From contig CALADF010000007.1 of NCBI GenBank assembly GCA_937890835.1, positions 1-9,526 on the forward strand: a stretch of DNA of 9,526 nucleotides. The letters are read 5' to 3'. Under the pieces are notes generated by a model. That model saw nothing but the letters and a program-made list of their open reading frames with translations, searched no databases and was not told the DNA's origin. Position numbers and translations under genes: made by a program. The stretch is from an uncultured bacterium (GTDB lineage Bacteria; Actinomycetota; Coriobacteriia; Coriobacteriales; Eggerthellaceae). This document shows positions 1-6,149 of the stretch, one piece after another (the stretch's first letter is position 1; every line of letters starts with the position of its first letter).

Positions 1-6
1 CGGAGG

Positions 7-198
7 TTAGGCGCGCTCGACCTTGCCGGCCTTCATGCACGAGGTGCAGACGTTGGCCTTGCGCACGTGGCCCTTCGCGTCCTTGATCGTGATCTTCTGC
101 ACGTTCGGACGGAACATGCGATTCGACACACGATGGGAGTGGCTGATGCTACGACCAGCAACAGGGGCCTTACCGCAAACTTCGCAAACCTTAGACAT
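7..198 (-). CDS. rpmB: 50S ribosomal protein L28 (zinc-ribbon form)
   Basis: This is a small structural protein of the large ribosomal subunit, 63 residues long, which is normal for bacterial L28. It begins MSKVCEVCGK and carries the typical core with SHSHRVSNR and FRPN followed by a basic segment. Two CxxC pairs (C5/C8 and C51/C54) form the zinc-ribbon (C+) version of L28; many bacteria keep a C- paralogue for zinc limitation, but none lies in this window. The ATG at 198 was preferred to an in-frame start five codons upstream because GGAG (complement of 208-211) sits 9 nt before it and the family begins at MSK. It is transcribed away from the Asp23-like gene, the same divergent pair seen in Bacillus (rpmB / yloU). 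Identification is very secure. Confidence 0.97.
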   Translation of the reverse strand: MSKVCEVCGKAPVAGRSISHSHRVSNRMFRPNVQKITIKDAKGHVRKANVCTSCMKAGKVERA

Positions 199-225
199 TC
201 TTATCAACTCCATTAATTACTTCGG

Positions 226-255
226 CTTAAACCGTTAAGGGCAAAAAAGCCTTAA
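226..255. repeat. Three alternating CTTAA/TTAAG half-sites in the rpmB leader
   Basis: CTTAA (226-230), TTAAG (235-239) and CTTAA (251-255) alternate in orientation. The first two form a perfect 5-bp inverted repeat around ACCG. TTAAGG (235-240) and CCTTAA (250-255) form a second inverted repeat around an A-rich 9-nt loop. The block begins just downstream of the rpmB -10 box, so it overlaps the predicted start of the rpmB transcript. It could be an operator or a 5' hairpin in the rpmB leader. No known regulator motif is recognised. Confidence 0.4.
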
Positions 256-256
256 T

Positions 257-286
257 ATCATAGCATATCGTCTACATCGTGCACAA
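257..286 (-). promoter_or_regulatory. Probable sigma-70-type promoter of rpmB
   Basis: Read on the minus strand, TTGTGC (286-281) and TATGAT (262-257) are separated by 18 nt, and TGC directly before the -10 box gives an extended -10 motif. Transcription would start near 250, leaving a leader of about 50 nt. The -35 match is only three of six, but the extended -10 and the local AT-richness in a GC-rich genome support the call. It is inferred from sequence only. Confidence 0.6.
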
Positions 287-310
287 GAATTATTTATGGA
301 ATATGGAGCG

Positions 311-400
311 CCGTTCGACAGCGCCGCATGTCAAGCGATTTGGGCATGCGCTATACTTCGGAAAATGAACATGCAGCGTCATCGGGTCGAACGGGTTCGA
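311..400. promoter_or_regulatory. GTTCGA/TCGAAC inverted repeats flanking the Asp23-like promoter
   Basis: A perfect 9-bp inverted repeat, CCGTTCGAC (311-319) and GTCGAACGG (386-394), brackets the predicted promoter. The downstream arm is also half of a tight palindrome, TCGAAC-GG-GTTCGA (387-400), in the leader just before the ribosome site. A third inverted pair, CGCATG (325-330) and CATGCG (345-350), lies inside the promoter. The half-sites resemble Gram-positive LexA half-sites, but the 2-nt spacer does not match the usual 4 nt. The repeats are visible in the sequence; an operator role is inference. Confidence 0.4.
328..357 (+). promoter_or_regulatory. Probable promoter of the Asp23-like/fakA unit
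   Basis: A good -10 box, TATACT (352-357), follows ATGTCA (328-333; four of six matches to TTGACA) at 18 nt spacing. The start would fall near 364, giving a leader of about 60 nt before the ATG at 424. No other rightward promoter of similar quality is seen before this gene. Confidence 0.5.
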
Positions 401-423
401 GGCGCCTAATGGAAAGGAGCATC

Positions 424-771
424 ATGAGCACAGCGATCCCCGGCAATCTTCATGTTGCCAATGATGTGTTAGCCGACATCGTCGGAAACGCTGCCATGGA
501 GTGCTACGGCGTGGTCGGCATGACCGCTCCGAACGCGGCGGACGGCATCGCGAAGATCTTGCCCGCGTCTCGTCTGCGCCGCGGCGTCGTGGTGAACACC
601 ACCGACGAGGGCGTTCGCGTCGAGCTCTACGTCGTCATCGAGTACGGGACCAACATCTCCACCGTTTCGCAGAACCTGGTCGACCAGGTGAGCTTTGCGC
701 TGAAGGAGTACGCGCGCGTTCCGCTTGCGGGCGTCGAGGTCCATGTGCAAGACGTCAAGGTGCGCCGTTAA
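424..771 (+). CDS. Asp23/Gls24 family envelope stress protein (YloU-like)
   Basis: This 115-residue protein belongs to the Asp23/Gls24 (DUF322) family. Family features are visible throughout: an N-terminal segment NDVLADIVGNAAMECYGVVG (residues 13-32), a central strand region GVRVELYVVIEYGTNIS, and a C-terminal NLVDQVSFALKEY helix followed by VEVHVQDVKV. Family members are small cytosolic or membrane-anchored proteins linked to envelope homeostasis and alkaline stress; no signal peptide or membrane segment is seen here. The start at 424 is chosen because AAAGGAG (413-419) lies 4 nt before it; a longer in-frame start at 328 overlaps the predicted promoter and lacks a ribosome site. It lies 76 nt upstream of fakA, as yloU precedes yloV in Bacillus, so the two are probably co-transcribed. 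The exact function is not known. Confidence 0.92.
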   Translation: MSTAIPGNLHVANDVLADIVGNAAMECYGVVGMTAPNAADGIAKILPASRLRRGVVVNTTDEGVRVELYVVIEYGTNISTVSQNLVDQVSFALKEYARVPLAGVEVHVQDVKVRR

Positions 772-822
772 CGGCCCGTGCAGGTAACAGCGGCTTCAAG
801 TGCGTTTGCGTCAAGCGGGCCG
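772..822 (+). repeat. Intercistronic 7-bp hairpin between the Asp23-like gene and fakA
   Basis: CGGCCCG begins immediately after the stop codon of the Asp23-like gene (772-778) and is perfectly complementary to CGGGCCG at 816-822, with a 37-nt loop. The 3' arm ends 6 nt before the fakA ribosome site at 829-834. No T-tract follows, so it is not a normal intrinsic terminator. It may be an mRNA processing or translation-coupling structure, or chance in GC-rich DNA. Confidence 0.35.
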
Positions 823-847
823 CGTCATAAGGAGAAATCGAATCGTC

Positions 848-2479
848 ATGTCGACAAATTATTCATCTAACGACGTGTTGAACGCCATCGCTGCGGCGAG
901 CAAGGCGCTCAGCGCACGCAAAGAAGAGGTCAACCGCCTGAACGTGTTCCCTGTGCCCGATGGCGATACGGGCACGAACATGTCTCTTACCATCGAGAGC
1001 GTCGTGACCAACATCGCCCGTCTCCCCATCGGGTCTTCGGGCGCGGAGGCGCGAAAAGCCATCACCACGGGAGCCCTCATGGGCGCGCGCGGCAACTCGG
1101 GCGTCATCACGTCTCAGATTCTCCGTGGTTTGTGCGAAGGCTCCGCGCATGCGGAGGCTTTGACCACCGACACGGTCGCGGCCGCTTTCGAGAAGTCGGT
1201 CGAGGTCGCCTTCCAGGCGGTCCGCAAGCCCGTCGAAGGCACCATCCTCACCGTGCTGCGCGATTCCGCGTCGGCTGCGGTGGAGGCGAGCAAGCTCAAG
1301 CTCGACACCGAGGCGGCACTCGAGACCATCGTCTCCGCTGCGTACGATTCGGTTCAGCGCACGCCGGAGCTGCTTCCCGTGCTGAAGGAGAACGGCGTTG
1401 TCGACGCCGGCGGGTTCGGCCTTGCCATCCTCTTCGACGCCTTCGTCTCGGCGCTCCTCGGCAAGGAGGGCACGCTCGGCGACGAGCTCGCGTTCGCGCG
1501 CACGGCCGCTCCGAAGGTTGAGATCGAGCAGATCAACGACTGGGAGGGTTCGGCTTTTCGTTACTGCAATGAGTTCCTCGTCGATTCCGATGTGCTCGAT
1601 CCCGCTGAGGCGCTCGAGTTCCTCGCGACCATGGGCGACTGCGAGCTGTGCGTGGGCAGCGTGCCGAAGTTCAAGGTGCACGTTCACTCCAACCACCCCG
1701 ACCAGGTTCTCGCGTACTTCCTCGAGCGCGGTCAGATCTCCGAGGTGTTCATCCACAACATGCAGCTTCAGTCCGAGGAGCGCACCGAGAAGCTTGCGGC
1801 CGAGCAGGCGGCGGAGCGCAAGCCCATCGGCTTCGTGGCGGTTGCCGCAGGGTCGGGCAACGCCGAGATCCTCAAGAGCCTCGGCGTCGACGTGGTGGTT
1901 TCGGGCGGTCAGACCATGAACCCCTCCACGAAGGACCTTCTCGACGCCATGACCGAGGTCAACGCGGACGCGGTCATCGTGATGCCGAACAACTCCAACA
2001 TCATCATGGCTGCGCAGAGCGCGTGCGAACTTGCCGACTTCCCTTGCGGCGTGGTTCCCACCAAGAGCATGCCTCAGGCGTTCGCCGCCATGTTCGCCGT
2101 CGATCAGGAGGCGAGCCTTGAGGACAACGTCGAGGAGATGACCGAGGCGTACGCCGACGTGAAGACCGGCGAGGTGACCACGGCCATCAAGGACTCGAAG
2201 GACGCCCACGACAACCCCATCAAGGAGGGTGACGTCATCGGCATCTCCGACGGCGCCATCGAGGCAGTTGCCTCGACGGTTGAAGGTGCGGTGATGCGCC
2301 TTCTCGAAGTCATGGAGGCTGAGGACGCCGATACGCTGACCATCCTCGCGGGCGAGGATTTCTCCGACGAGGATCTCGAGGCGCTCGAAGAGAAGATCGA
2401 GCAGGCTTACGAGGACATCGAGATCGATTCCCATCGTGGCGGGCAGCCGCTCTACCCCATCATCCTGTCGGTTGAGTAG
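848..2479 (+). CDS. fakA: Fatty acid kinase catalytic subunit FakA (DAK2/YloV family)
   Basis: This 543-residue cytosolic kinase transfers phosphate from ATP to a fatty acid held by a FakB (DegV-family) partner. The acyl-phosphate made feeds phospholipid synthesis through PlsX/PlsY. The N-terminal DhaL-like domain shows NVFPVPDGDTGTNM (32-45, with Mg-ATP binding Asp residues), MGARGNSGVI (78-87), PVEGTILTV (128-136) and NGVVDAGGFG (182-191). The middle domain has C240 and HVH (H278, H280), matching the zinc ligands reported for Staphylococcus FakA. An EDD-like C-terminal domain follows from about residue 335. Length agrees with the family. The ATG at 848 is the only good start, although its best ribosome site (AAGGAG, 829-834) lies 13 nt upstream, unusually far. 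No fakB is in the window. The Asp23-like gene upstream is the standard neighbour in Gram-positives. Confidence 0.95.
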   Translation: MSTNYSSNDVLNAIAAASKALSARKEEVNRLNVFPVPDGDTGTNMSLTIESVVTNIARLPIGSSGAEARKAITTGALMGARGNSGVITSQILRGLCEGSAHAEALTTDTVAAAFEKSVEVAFQAVRKPVEGTILTVLRDSASAAVEASKLKLDTEAALETIVSAAYDSVQRTPELLPVLKENGVVDAGGFGLAILFDAFVSALLGKEGTLGDELAFARTAAPKVEIEQINDWEGSAFRYCNEFLVDSDVLDPAEALEFLATMGDCELCVGSVPKFKVHVHSNHPDQVLAYFLERGQISEVFIHNMQLQSEERTEKLAAEQAAERKPIGFVAVAAGSGNAEILKSLGVDVVVSGGQTMNPSTKDLLDAMTEVNADAVIVMPNNSNIIMAAQSACELADFPCGVVPTKSMPQAFAAMFAVDQEASLEDNVEEMTEAYADVKTGEVTTAIKDSKDAHDNPIKEGDVIGISDGAIEAVASTVEGAVMRLLEVMEAEDADTLTILAGEDFSDEDLEALEEKIEQAYEDIEIDSHRGGQPLYPIILSVE

Positions 2480-2533
2480 GGACGGGAACTGGTAACCTGC
2501 GCCCGTGTTCGCCTTGCGCACGACCTGATGGGT

Positions 2534-2564
2534 CGCGCGCGGGTGAGCGCGGGTGCTTTGTTTT
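2534..2564 (+). terminator. Possible intrinsic terminator after fakA
   Basis: A GC stem (CGCGC at 34-38 or 36-40 past 2500, with GCGCG at 2547-2551) is followed five bases later by TTTGTTTT (2557-2564), about 75 nt downstream of the fakA stop. The T-tract is real, but the gap between stem and tract makes this an imperfect terminator. If functional, recG would need its own promoter, and none is obvious between 2565 and 2631. Confidence 0.4.
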
Positions 2565-2631
2565 ACGGGACGTGCCGGCGCATCCTGCAGGGTTTCGCCG
2601 GGTCGACTTGGTTGAAAGGCGTGCGGTTAGC

Positions 2632-4851
2632 ATGATGGCGAAAGGGGAGGGCTCGGGTTCCTCCGTTCGAAGCGTTCCGGATCGTCTGTCCGCGACGCTG
2701 GCGCTCGACGAATCGGTCGGTCGCGTCCGGTTGGTGAGCCCCGCGCGTGCAAAGGCGCTCGAGAAGCTCGGCATTCGCACGGTCCGCGATCTGGTGACCC
2801 ACTATCCGCGTCGTTACATCGACCTTTCCTGCGTGAGGCGCGTCGGCGAGGCCGCCATCGGAGAGACCTGCACCATCCGAGGCGTGGTTCACGAGGTCAA
2901 ACTCAAGCGGCCCCGTCCGAGCCTGACGCTGGTAGAGATCTCCCTTGTCGACGAGACGGGCCTGTTGATGATCACGGCGTTTCGCCAGCCTTGGCTGAAG
3001 GATAGCGTGAAGCCCGGCATGACGGTGGCTGCGGCGGGAAAGGTGGAGTTCAACTACGGCTTCAAGCGGATGACCAACCCGTTCATCGAGGAGGTGGGGG
3101 AAGGCGGGGCGTTGGGGATGATCATCCCCGTGCACGGCGCTACCGAGAAGATGTCGGCCGCCCTTATCCGTCGCGTCGTCGACAACGCGCTCGAGATGGT
3201 GCGGGGCGCCTACGATCCGCTTCCCCTCGACCTTCGCTGCAAGTACCGCCTCATGAGTCGTCAGGCGGCGCTTTCCTGCGTGCACTTCCCGCAGTCGATG
3301 GACGAGGCACGTGAGGCTCGTCGCCGACTTGCGTACGAGGAGCTTCTCCTCCTCGAGCTGCATCTTATGATGGAGGAGTCGCGTTCGTGCGCGGGGACGA
3401 ATCCGGTGAGCCATGTGGTCGAAGGACCTCATCTTGTCGCGCTCAGCGTCGGACTTCCGTTCGAACTGACCGAAGAGCAGAAACGGGCGCGTGACGACAT
3501 TCTCGCTGTCATGGCGGCGCCGCATGTGGCGAATCACATGCTGCTCGGCGATGTGGGCACGGGTAAGACCGTCGTGGCCGCCCACGCGCTCGCGGCGGCG
3601 GTCGATAGCGGCGGTCAGGCGCTCCTCATGGCTCCGACGGAGGTTCTCGCTGCTCAGCACCTTGCGAGTTTGGGTCCGCTTCTCGAAGATGCGGGAGTGT
3701 CATGCGCGCTCTTGACGGGATCGACTTCTCGTGCGGATCGGGTTTCGACCTTGGAGCGCCTCGCCTCGGGCGATCTCGACGTTCTCATCGGCACGCATGC
3801 CCTGCTCGAGGACGACGTCGTCCCTCGCAACCTCACGCTGGCGGTCGTCGATGAGCAGCAGAGGTTCGGCGTGAACCAGCGGGCTAAGCTGCTCGCGAAA
3901 GGCCCCGCGCCCGATGCGCTCTATCTGACGGCGACGCCGATCCCCCGCACGCTCGCCTTGGCGTTGTTCGGAAACTTGACGCTGTCCTACATTCGCCGTC
4001 GGCCGCATGACGCCGCCCGGAGGAGCACGCACGTTCTCGCGAAGGGAGATCGGGGGCGCGCCTACGATGCGGCGAAAGACGCGCTTTCTCGCGGCGAGCA
4101 AGTGTATGTGGTGTGCCCGTTGATCGGGAAGGATGCGGCCGAGCGCGATGCCAAGGCGAACGCGCGCAGGGAGGAGCAGGGCGCTGACGAGGAGAGCCTT
4201 CACCCTGTGGTCGCCATCGAGGACGAGGCGGACTTCGAGGGAGATGACGTGACGGCCGCGGTCAAGGAGGCTGCGTTCCTTCAATCGAAGGTTTTCGTCG
4301 ACCATCGCGTGGAGCTTTTGCATGGAGGCATGACTTCCGCGGAGAAAAACGAGGTCATGTCGGCGTTTCGCGCGGGCGAGGTGCAGGTCCTCGTGGCGAC
4401 GACCGTCATCGAGGTCGGCGTCGACGTTCCGCGGGCGACGGTGATGATCATCGAGGACGCGGACCGCTTCGGTCTCTCGCAGCTGCATCAGCTGCGCGGG
4501 CGCGTCGGTCGTGGAGAGCTTCCCGCGCAGGTGTTCCTCGTCTCGGCCTCGAAGCGGGATACGGCGCTGGCGCGCCTTTCGGCGATGGAGACCACCGACG
4601 ACGGGTACGAGCTCGCCGCGTTCGACTTGTCATTGCGTCGCGAGGGCGATATCTTGGGAAACCGCCAGTCGGGCGCGTCGGTGCTCAAGCTGGTCAACGT
4701 CGTGCGCGACGGGGCGATCGTCGAGGCCGCCCACGAGGATGCGCGGATCATCCTCGAGGTCGATCCGACTCTCGAGGAGCCTGATCATCAGGCGCTCGCG
4801 CGCGAAGTCAGGCTCATGTTCGCCGATGGCGGCGCGCCTGCGGGCGGCTGA
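2632..4851 (+). CDS. recG: ATP-dependent DNA helicase RecG
   Basis: RecG is a superfamily 2 double-stranded DNA translocase that remodels stalled forks and branch-migrates recombination intermediates. This 739-residue protein has the helix-hairpin region ending in TVRDLVTHYPRRYID, an OB-fold wedge domain (TCTIRGVVHEV onwards), Walker A GDVGTGKT (306-313, K312), APTEVLAAQH, motif II DEQQRFG (407-413), TATPIPR (433-439), and HQLRGRVGRG (619-628). Motif II reads DEQQ where RecG usually has DEQH. It is longer than the E. coli (693) and Bacillus (682) proteins, mainly through a charged insertion at about residues 500-540. Two adjacent ATGs (2632, 2635) are possible starts; the ribosome site (GAAAGG, 2614-2619) is weak and distant. 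An in-frame GTG at 2572 is less likely because residues before 2632 do not resemble RecG. recG also follows the yloU-yloV region in Bacillus. Confidence 0.96.
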   Translation: MMAKGEGSGSSVRSVPDRLSATLALDESVGRVRLVSPARAKALEKLGIRTVRDLVTHYPRRYIDLSCVRRVGEAAIGETCTIRGVVHEVKLKRPRPSLTLVEISLVDETGLLMITAFRQPWLKDSVKPGMTVAAAGKVEFNYGFKRMTNPFIEEVGEGGALGMIIPVHGATEKMSAALIRRVVDNALEMVRGAYDPLPLDLRCKYRLMSRQAALSCVHFPQSMDEAREARRRLAYEELLLLELHLMMEESRSCAGTNPVSHVVEGPHLVALSVGLPFELTEEQKRARDDILAVMAAPHVANHMLLGDVGTGKTVVAAHALAAAVDSGGQALLMAPTEVLAAQHLASLGPLLEDAGVSCALLTGSTSRADRVSTLERLASGDLDVLIGTHALLEDDVVPRNLTLAVVDEQQRFGVNQRAKLLAKGPAPDALYLTATPIPRTLALALFGNLTLSYIRRRPHDAARRSTHVLAKGDRGRAYDAAKDALSRGEQVYVVCPLIGKDAAERDAKANARREEQGADEESLHPVVAIEDEADFEGDDVTAAVKEAAFLQSKVFVDHRVELLHGGMTSAEKNEVMSAFRAGEVQVLVATTVIEVGVDVPRATVMIIEDADRFGLSQLHQLRGRVGRGELPAQVFLVSASKRDTALARLSAMETTDDGYELAAFDLSLRREGDILGNRQSGASVLKLVNVVRDGAIVEAAHEDARIILEVDPTLEEPDHQALAREVRLMFADGGAPAGG

Positions 4852-4918
4852 CCGCAGGCGATTTCGGCTGGATGGACGATGCCGCGTGCACGGCGTCGAA
4901 AACGGAAAGGGGAACGAT

Positions 4919-5503
4919 GTGCGTATAATCGCAGGTGAACATCGGGGAAGACGGTTGGAGGCCCCTAAGGGGGACGGAACGCGTCCGACGATCGATCGCG
5001 TCCGCGAATCGCTGATGAGCGCGCTGGCGAGCGCGCGCGGCGGTTTCGACGACGCCGTGGTGCTCGACGCGTTCGCGGGTTCGGGCGCCCTCGGCCTCGA
5101 GGTTCTCTCACGCGGCGCCGCGTGCGCTTGCTTTTGCGAGAAGGATGCCTCGGCTGCCAAGGTCGTCGAGGCGAACATCTACGCGCTCGGATACAGCCGG
5201 GATGTCGCCCGTCTTCTGCGCATCGACGTCCTGAAGAGCGCGCCGTCGCGCATGCGCCGTCCGTATGACCTGATCATGCTCGATCCCCCTTACGCCACCT
5301 CCGCTCGGGAGGTGTTCTCGTTGCTGTCTCGGCTCGATGATGCCTGCGCGCTGGCGCCCGGCGCGTTGATCACCTACGAGCACGACGCCGACGATTGCGA
5401 GGCGGTCGACGAGCAGGTTTCCGCGAGTCAGTTTCACGCGCTGTCGCGCAAGAAGTACGGCGGCACCGTCATCGACATATTGGAAAAACCCGAAGAGGAG
5501 TAG
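4919..5503 (+). CDS. rsmD: 16S rRNA (guanine(966)-N(2))-methyltransferase RsmD
   Basis: This 194-residue Rossmann-fold methyltransferase uses S-adenosylmethionine to methylate N2 of G966 in 16S rRNA of the small subunit. The start MRIIAGEHRGRRLEAPKG and the following TRPTIDRVRESL are hallmark N-terminal sequences. The SAM-binding motif is DAFAGSG (50-56), and the catalytic DPPY motif is at 122-125, preceded by YDLIML. Length is typical. The start is a GTG: AAAGGGG (4907-4912) lies 6 nt upstream, and translation from here gives the conserved N terminus. An ATG two bases earlier is out of frame. The gene begins 67 nt after recG and ends 3 nt before coaD. The rsmD-coaD pair is a very common bacterial arrangement, and the last codons of rsmD supply the coaD ribosome site, so the two are translationally close. 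Confidence 0.95.
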   Translation: MRIIAGEHRGRRLEAPKGDGTRPTIDRVRESLMSALASARGGFDDAVVLDAFAGSGALGLEVLSRGAACACFCEKDASAAKVVEANIYALGYSRDVARLLRIDVLKSAPSRMRRPYDLIMLDPPYATSAREVFSLLSRLDDACALAPGALITYEHDADDCEAVDEQVSASQFHALSRKKYGGTVIDILEKPEEE

Positions 5504-5506
5504 CTG

Positions 5507-5986
5507 ATGAAGCGCGCATTGACGCCCGGTACCTTCGATCCGATCACCTCAGGTCATCTTGACGTCATCACTCGAGGCGCGCAGCTTGTCGACGAGGTCA
5601 TCGTCGCGGTTGCCGCCTCCCCGAAAAAGCAGCCCTTGTTCTCCTTGGATAAGCGCGTCGAGATGGCGCGTAAGGCCACGGCGCATCTTCCCAACGTGCG
5701 CGTCGAACCTTTCACGGGGCTCCTCGTCGATTTCGCGCGCGAGATGAACGCCACCGTCGCCATCAAGGGCCTGCGTGCGGTGACGGACTTCGAATACGAG
5801 TTCCAGATGACCGCCTTGAACTACGAGCTCGATCGCGAGCTTGAGACGGTTTTCATCATGTCCCCGCCTCAGTACATGTACCTCTCCTCGTCGATCGTCC
5901 GCGAGATCGCGAGCCTGCACGGGAACCTCGGCGAGTTCGTCCCCGATTGCGTGAAGATCGAGCTCGAGAAGGTTTTCGGGGAATAG
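5507..5986 (+). CDS. coaD: Phosphopantetheine adenylyltransferase CoaD
   Basis: CoaD transfers AMP from ATP to 4'-phosphopantetheine to make dephospho-CoA, the penultimate step of coenzyme A synthesis. The 159-residue length is exactly typical. The nucleotidyltransferase motif TSGH is at residues 14-17 within GTFDPITSGHLD. KGLRAVTDFEYE (87-98) is the conserved substrate-binding stretch, and SSSIVRE (127-133) is the C-terminal ATP-binding motif (ISSTxVRE in most homologues). The ATG at 5507 follows GAGGAG (5495-5500) by 6 nt, with that site lying inside the end of rsmD. All active-site motifs are intact, so it should be functional. CoaD is hexameric and cytosolic in studied bacteria. Confidence 0.98.
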   Translation: MKRALTPGTFDPITSGHLDVITRGAQLVDEVIVAVAASPKKQPLFSLDKRVEMARKATAHLPNVRVEPFTGLLVDFAREMNATVAIKGLRAVTDFEYEFQMTALNYELDRELETVFIMSPPQYMYLSSSIVREIASLHGNLGEFVPDCVKIELEKVFGE

Positions 5987-5996
5987 CGGGTCATGC

Positions 5997-6021
5997 GGGC
6001 GTGTCCAAATGTGCGCCCTTT
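5997..6021 (+). terminator. Weak possible terminator after coaD
   Basis: GGGCG (5997-6001) pairs with CGCCC (6014-6018) around a 12-nt loop, and TTT follows. It begins 10 nt after the coaD stop. The stem is short and the T-tract minimal. Its position just before a likely new promoter is the main support. Confidence 0.3.
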
Positions 6022-6051
6022 GTGCACGGCTTTTCGCGCTTAAATGCGTCA

Positions 6052-6060
6052 TGGTAATAT
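6052..6060 (+). promoter_or_regulatory. Extended -10 promoter of the SepIVA-like gene
   Basis: TGG immediately precedes TAATAT (6055-6060), giving an extended -10 box in a locally AT-rich patch between coaD and the next gene. No good -35 is seen at the right distance, which is common for extended -10 promoters. Transcription would start near 6067, leaving a leader of about 80 nt before the ATG at 6150. Confidence 0.5.
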
Positions 6061-6070
6061 GTAAAGACTC

Positions 6071-6094
6071 ATGCACGTAGGTGCTGACGTGCGT
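6071..6094 (+). repeat. 8-bp inverted repeat in the leader of the SepIVA-like gene
   Basis: ATGCACGT (6071-6078) and ACGTGCGT (6087-6094) form an 8-bp stem with one U-G wobble and an 8-nt loop. It starts within a few bases of the predicted transcript start. It could be a 5' stabilising hairpin or an operator. It is too far from the ribosome site (6139-6144) to block it directly. Confidence 0.45.
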
Positions 6095-6149
6095 AAAGGT
6101 AGATTTTCAGGGCAACGTCGATGACGGGGCCTTCGGTGGAAGGAATATC

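Noticed and set aside
387..400. LexA (SOS) box before the Asp23-like gene.
   Set aside because: The half-sites TCGAAC and GTTCGA match, but Gram-positive LexA sites have 4 nt between them and this one has 2. The downstream genes are not typical SOS genes.
388..410. tRNA T-arm because of GGTTCGA.
   Set aside because: No matching acceptor, D-arm or anticodon stem can be drawn around it, and no CCA end follows.
863..2521. A 552-codon open frame on the minus strand opposite fakA.
   Set aside because: It mirrors the GC-rich codon pattern of fakA, has no recognisable domain, and is rich in Arg, His and Leu as antisense shadows are. The plus-strand protein has all family motifs.
2563..3660. A 365-codon minus-strand frame opposite the first half of recG.
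   Set aside because: No domain is recognisable, and RecG is clearly the real coding sequence.
4917..4919. ATG as the start of rsmD.
   Set aside because: It is out of frame with the conserved RsmD sequence; the GTG at 4919 gives the correct N terminus.
6081..6149. Upstream GTG start adding 23 residues to the SepIVA-like protein.
   Set aside because: It lies in the inverted repeat of the leader without a ribosome site, and the ATG at 6150 has one at proper spacing.
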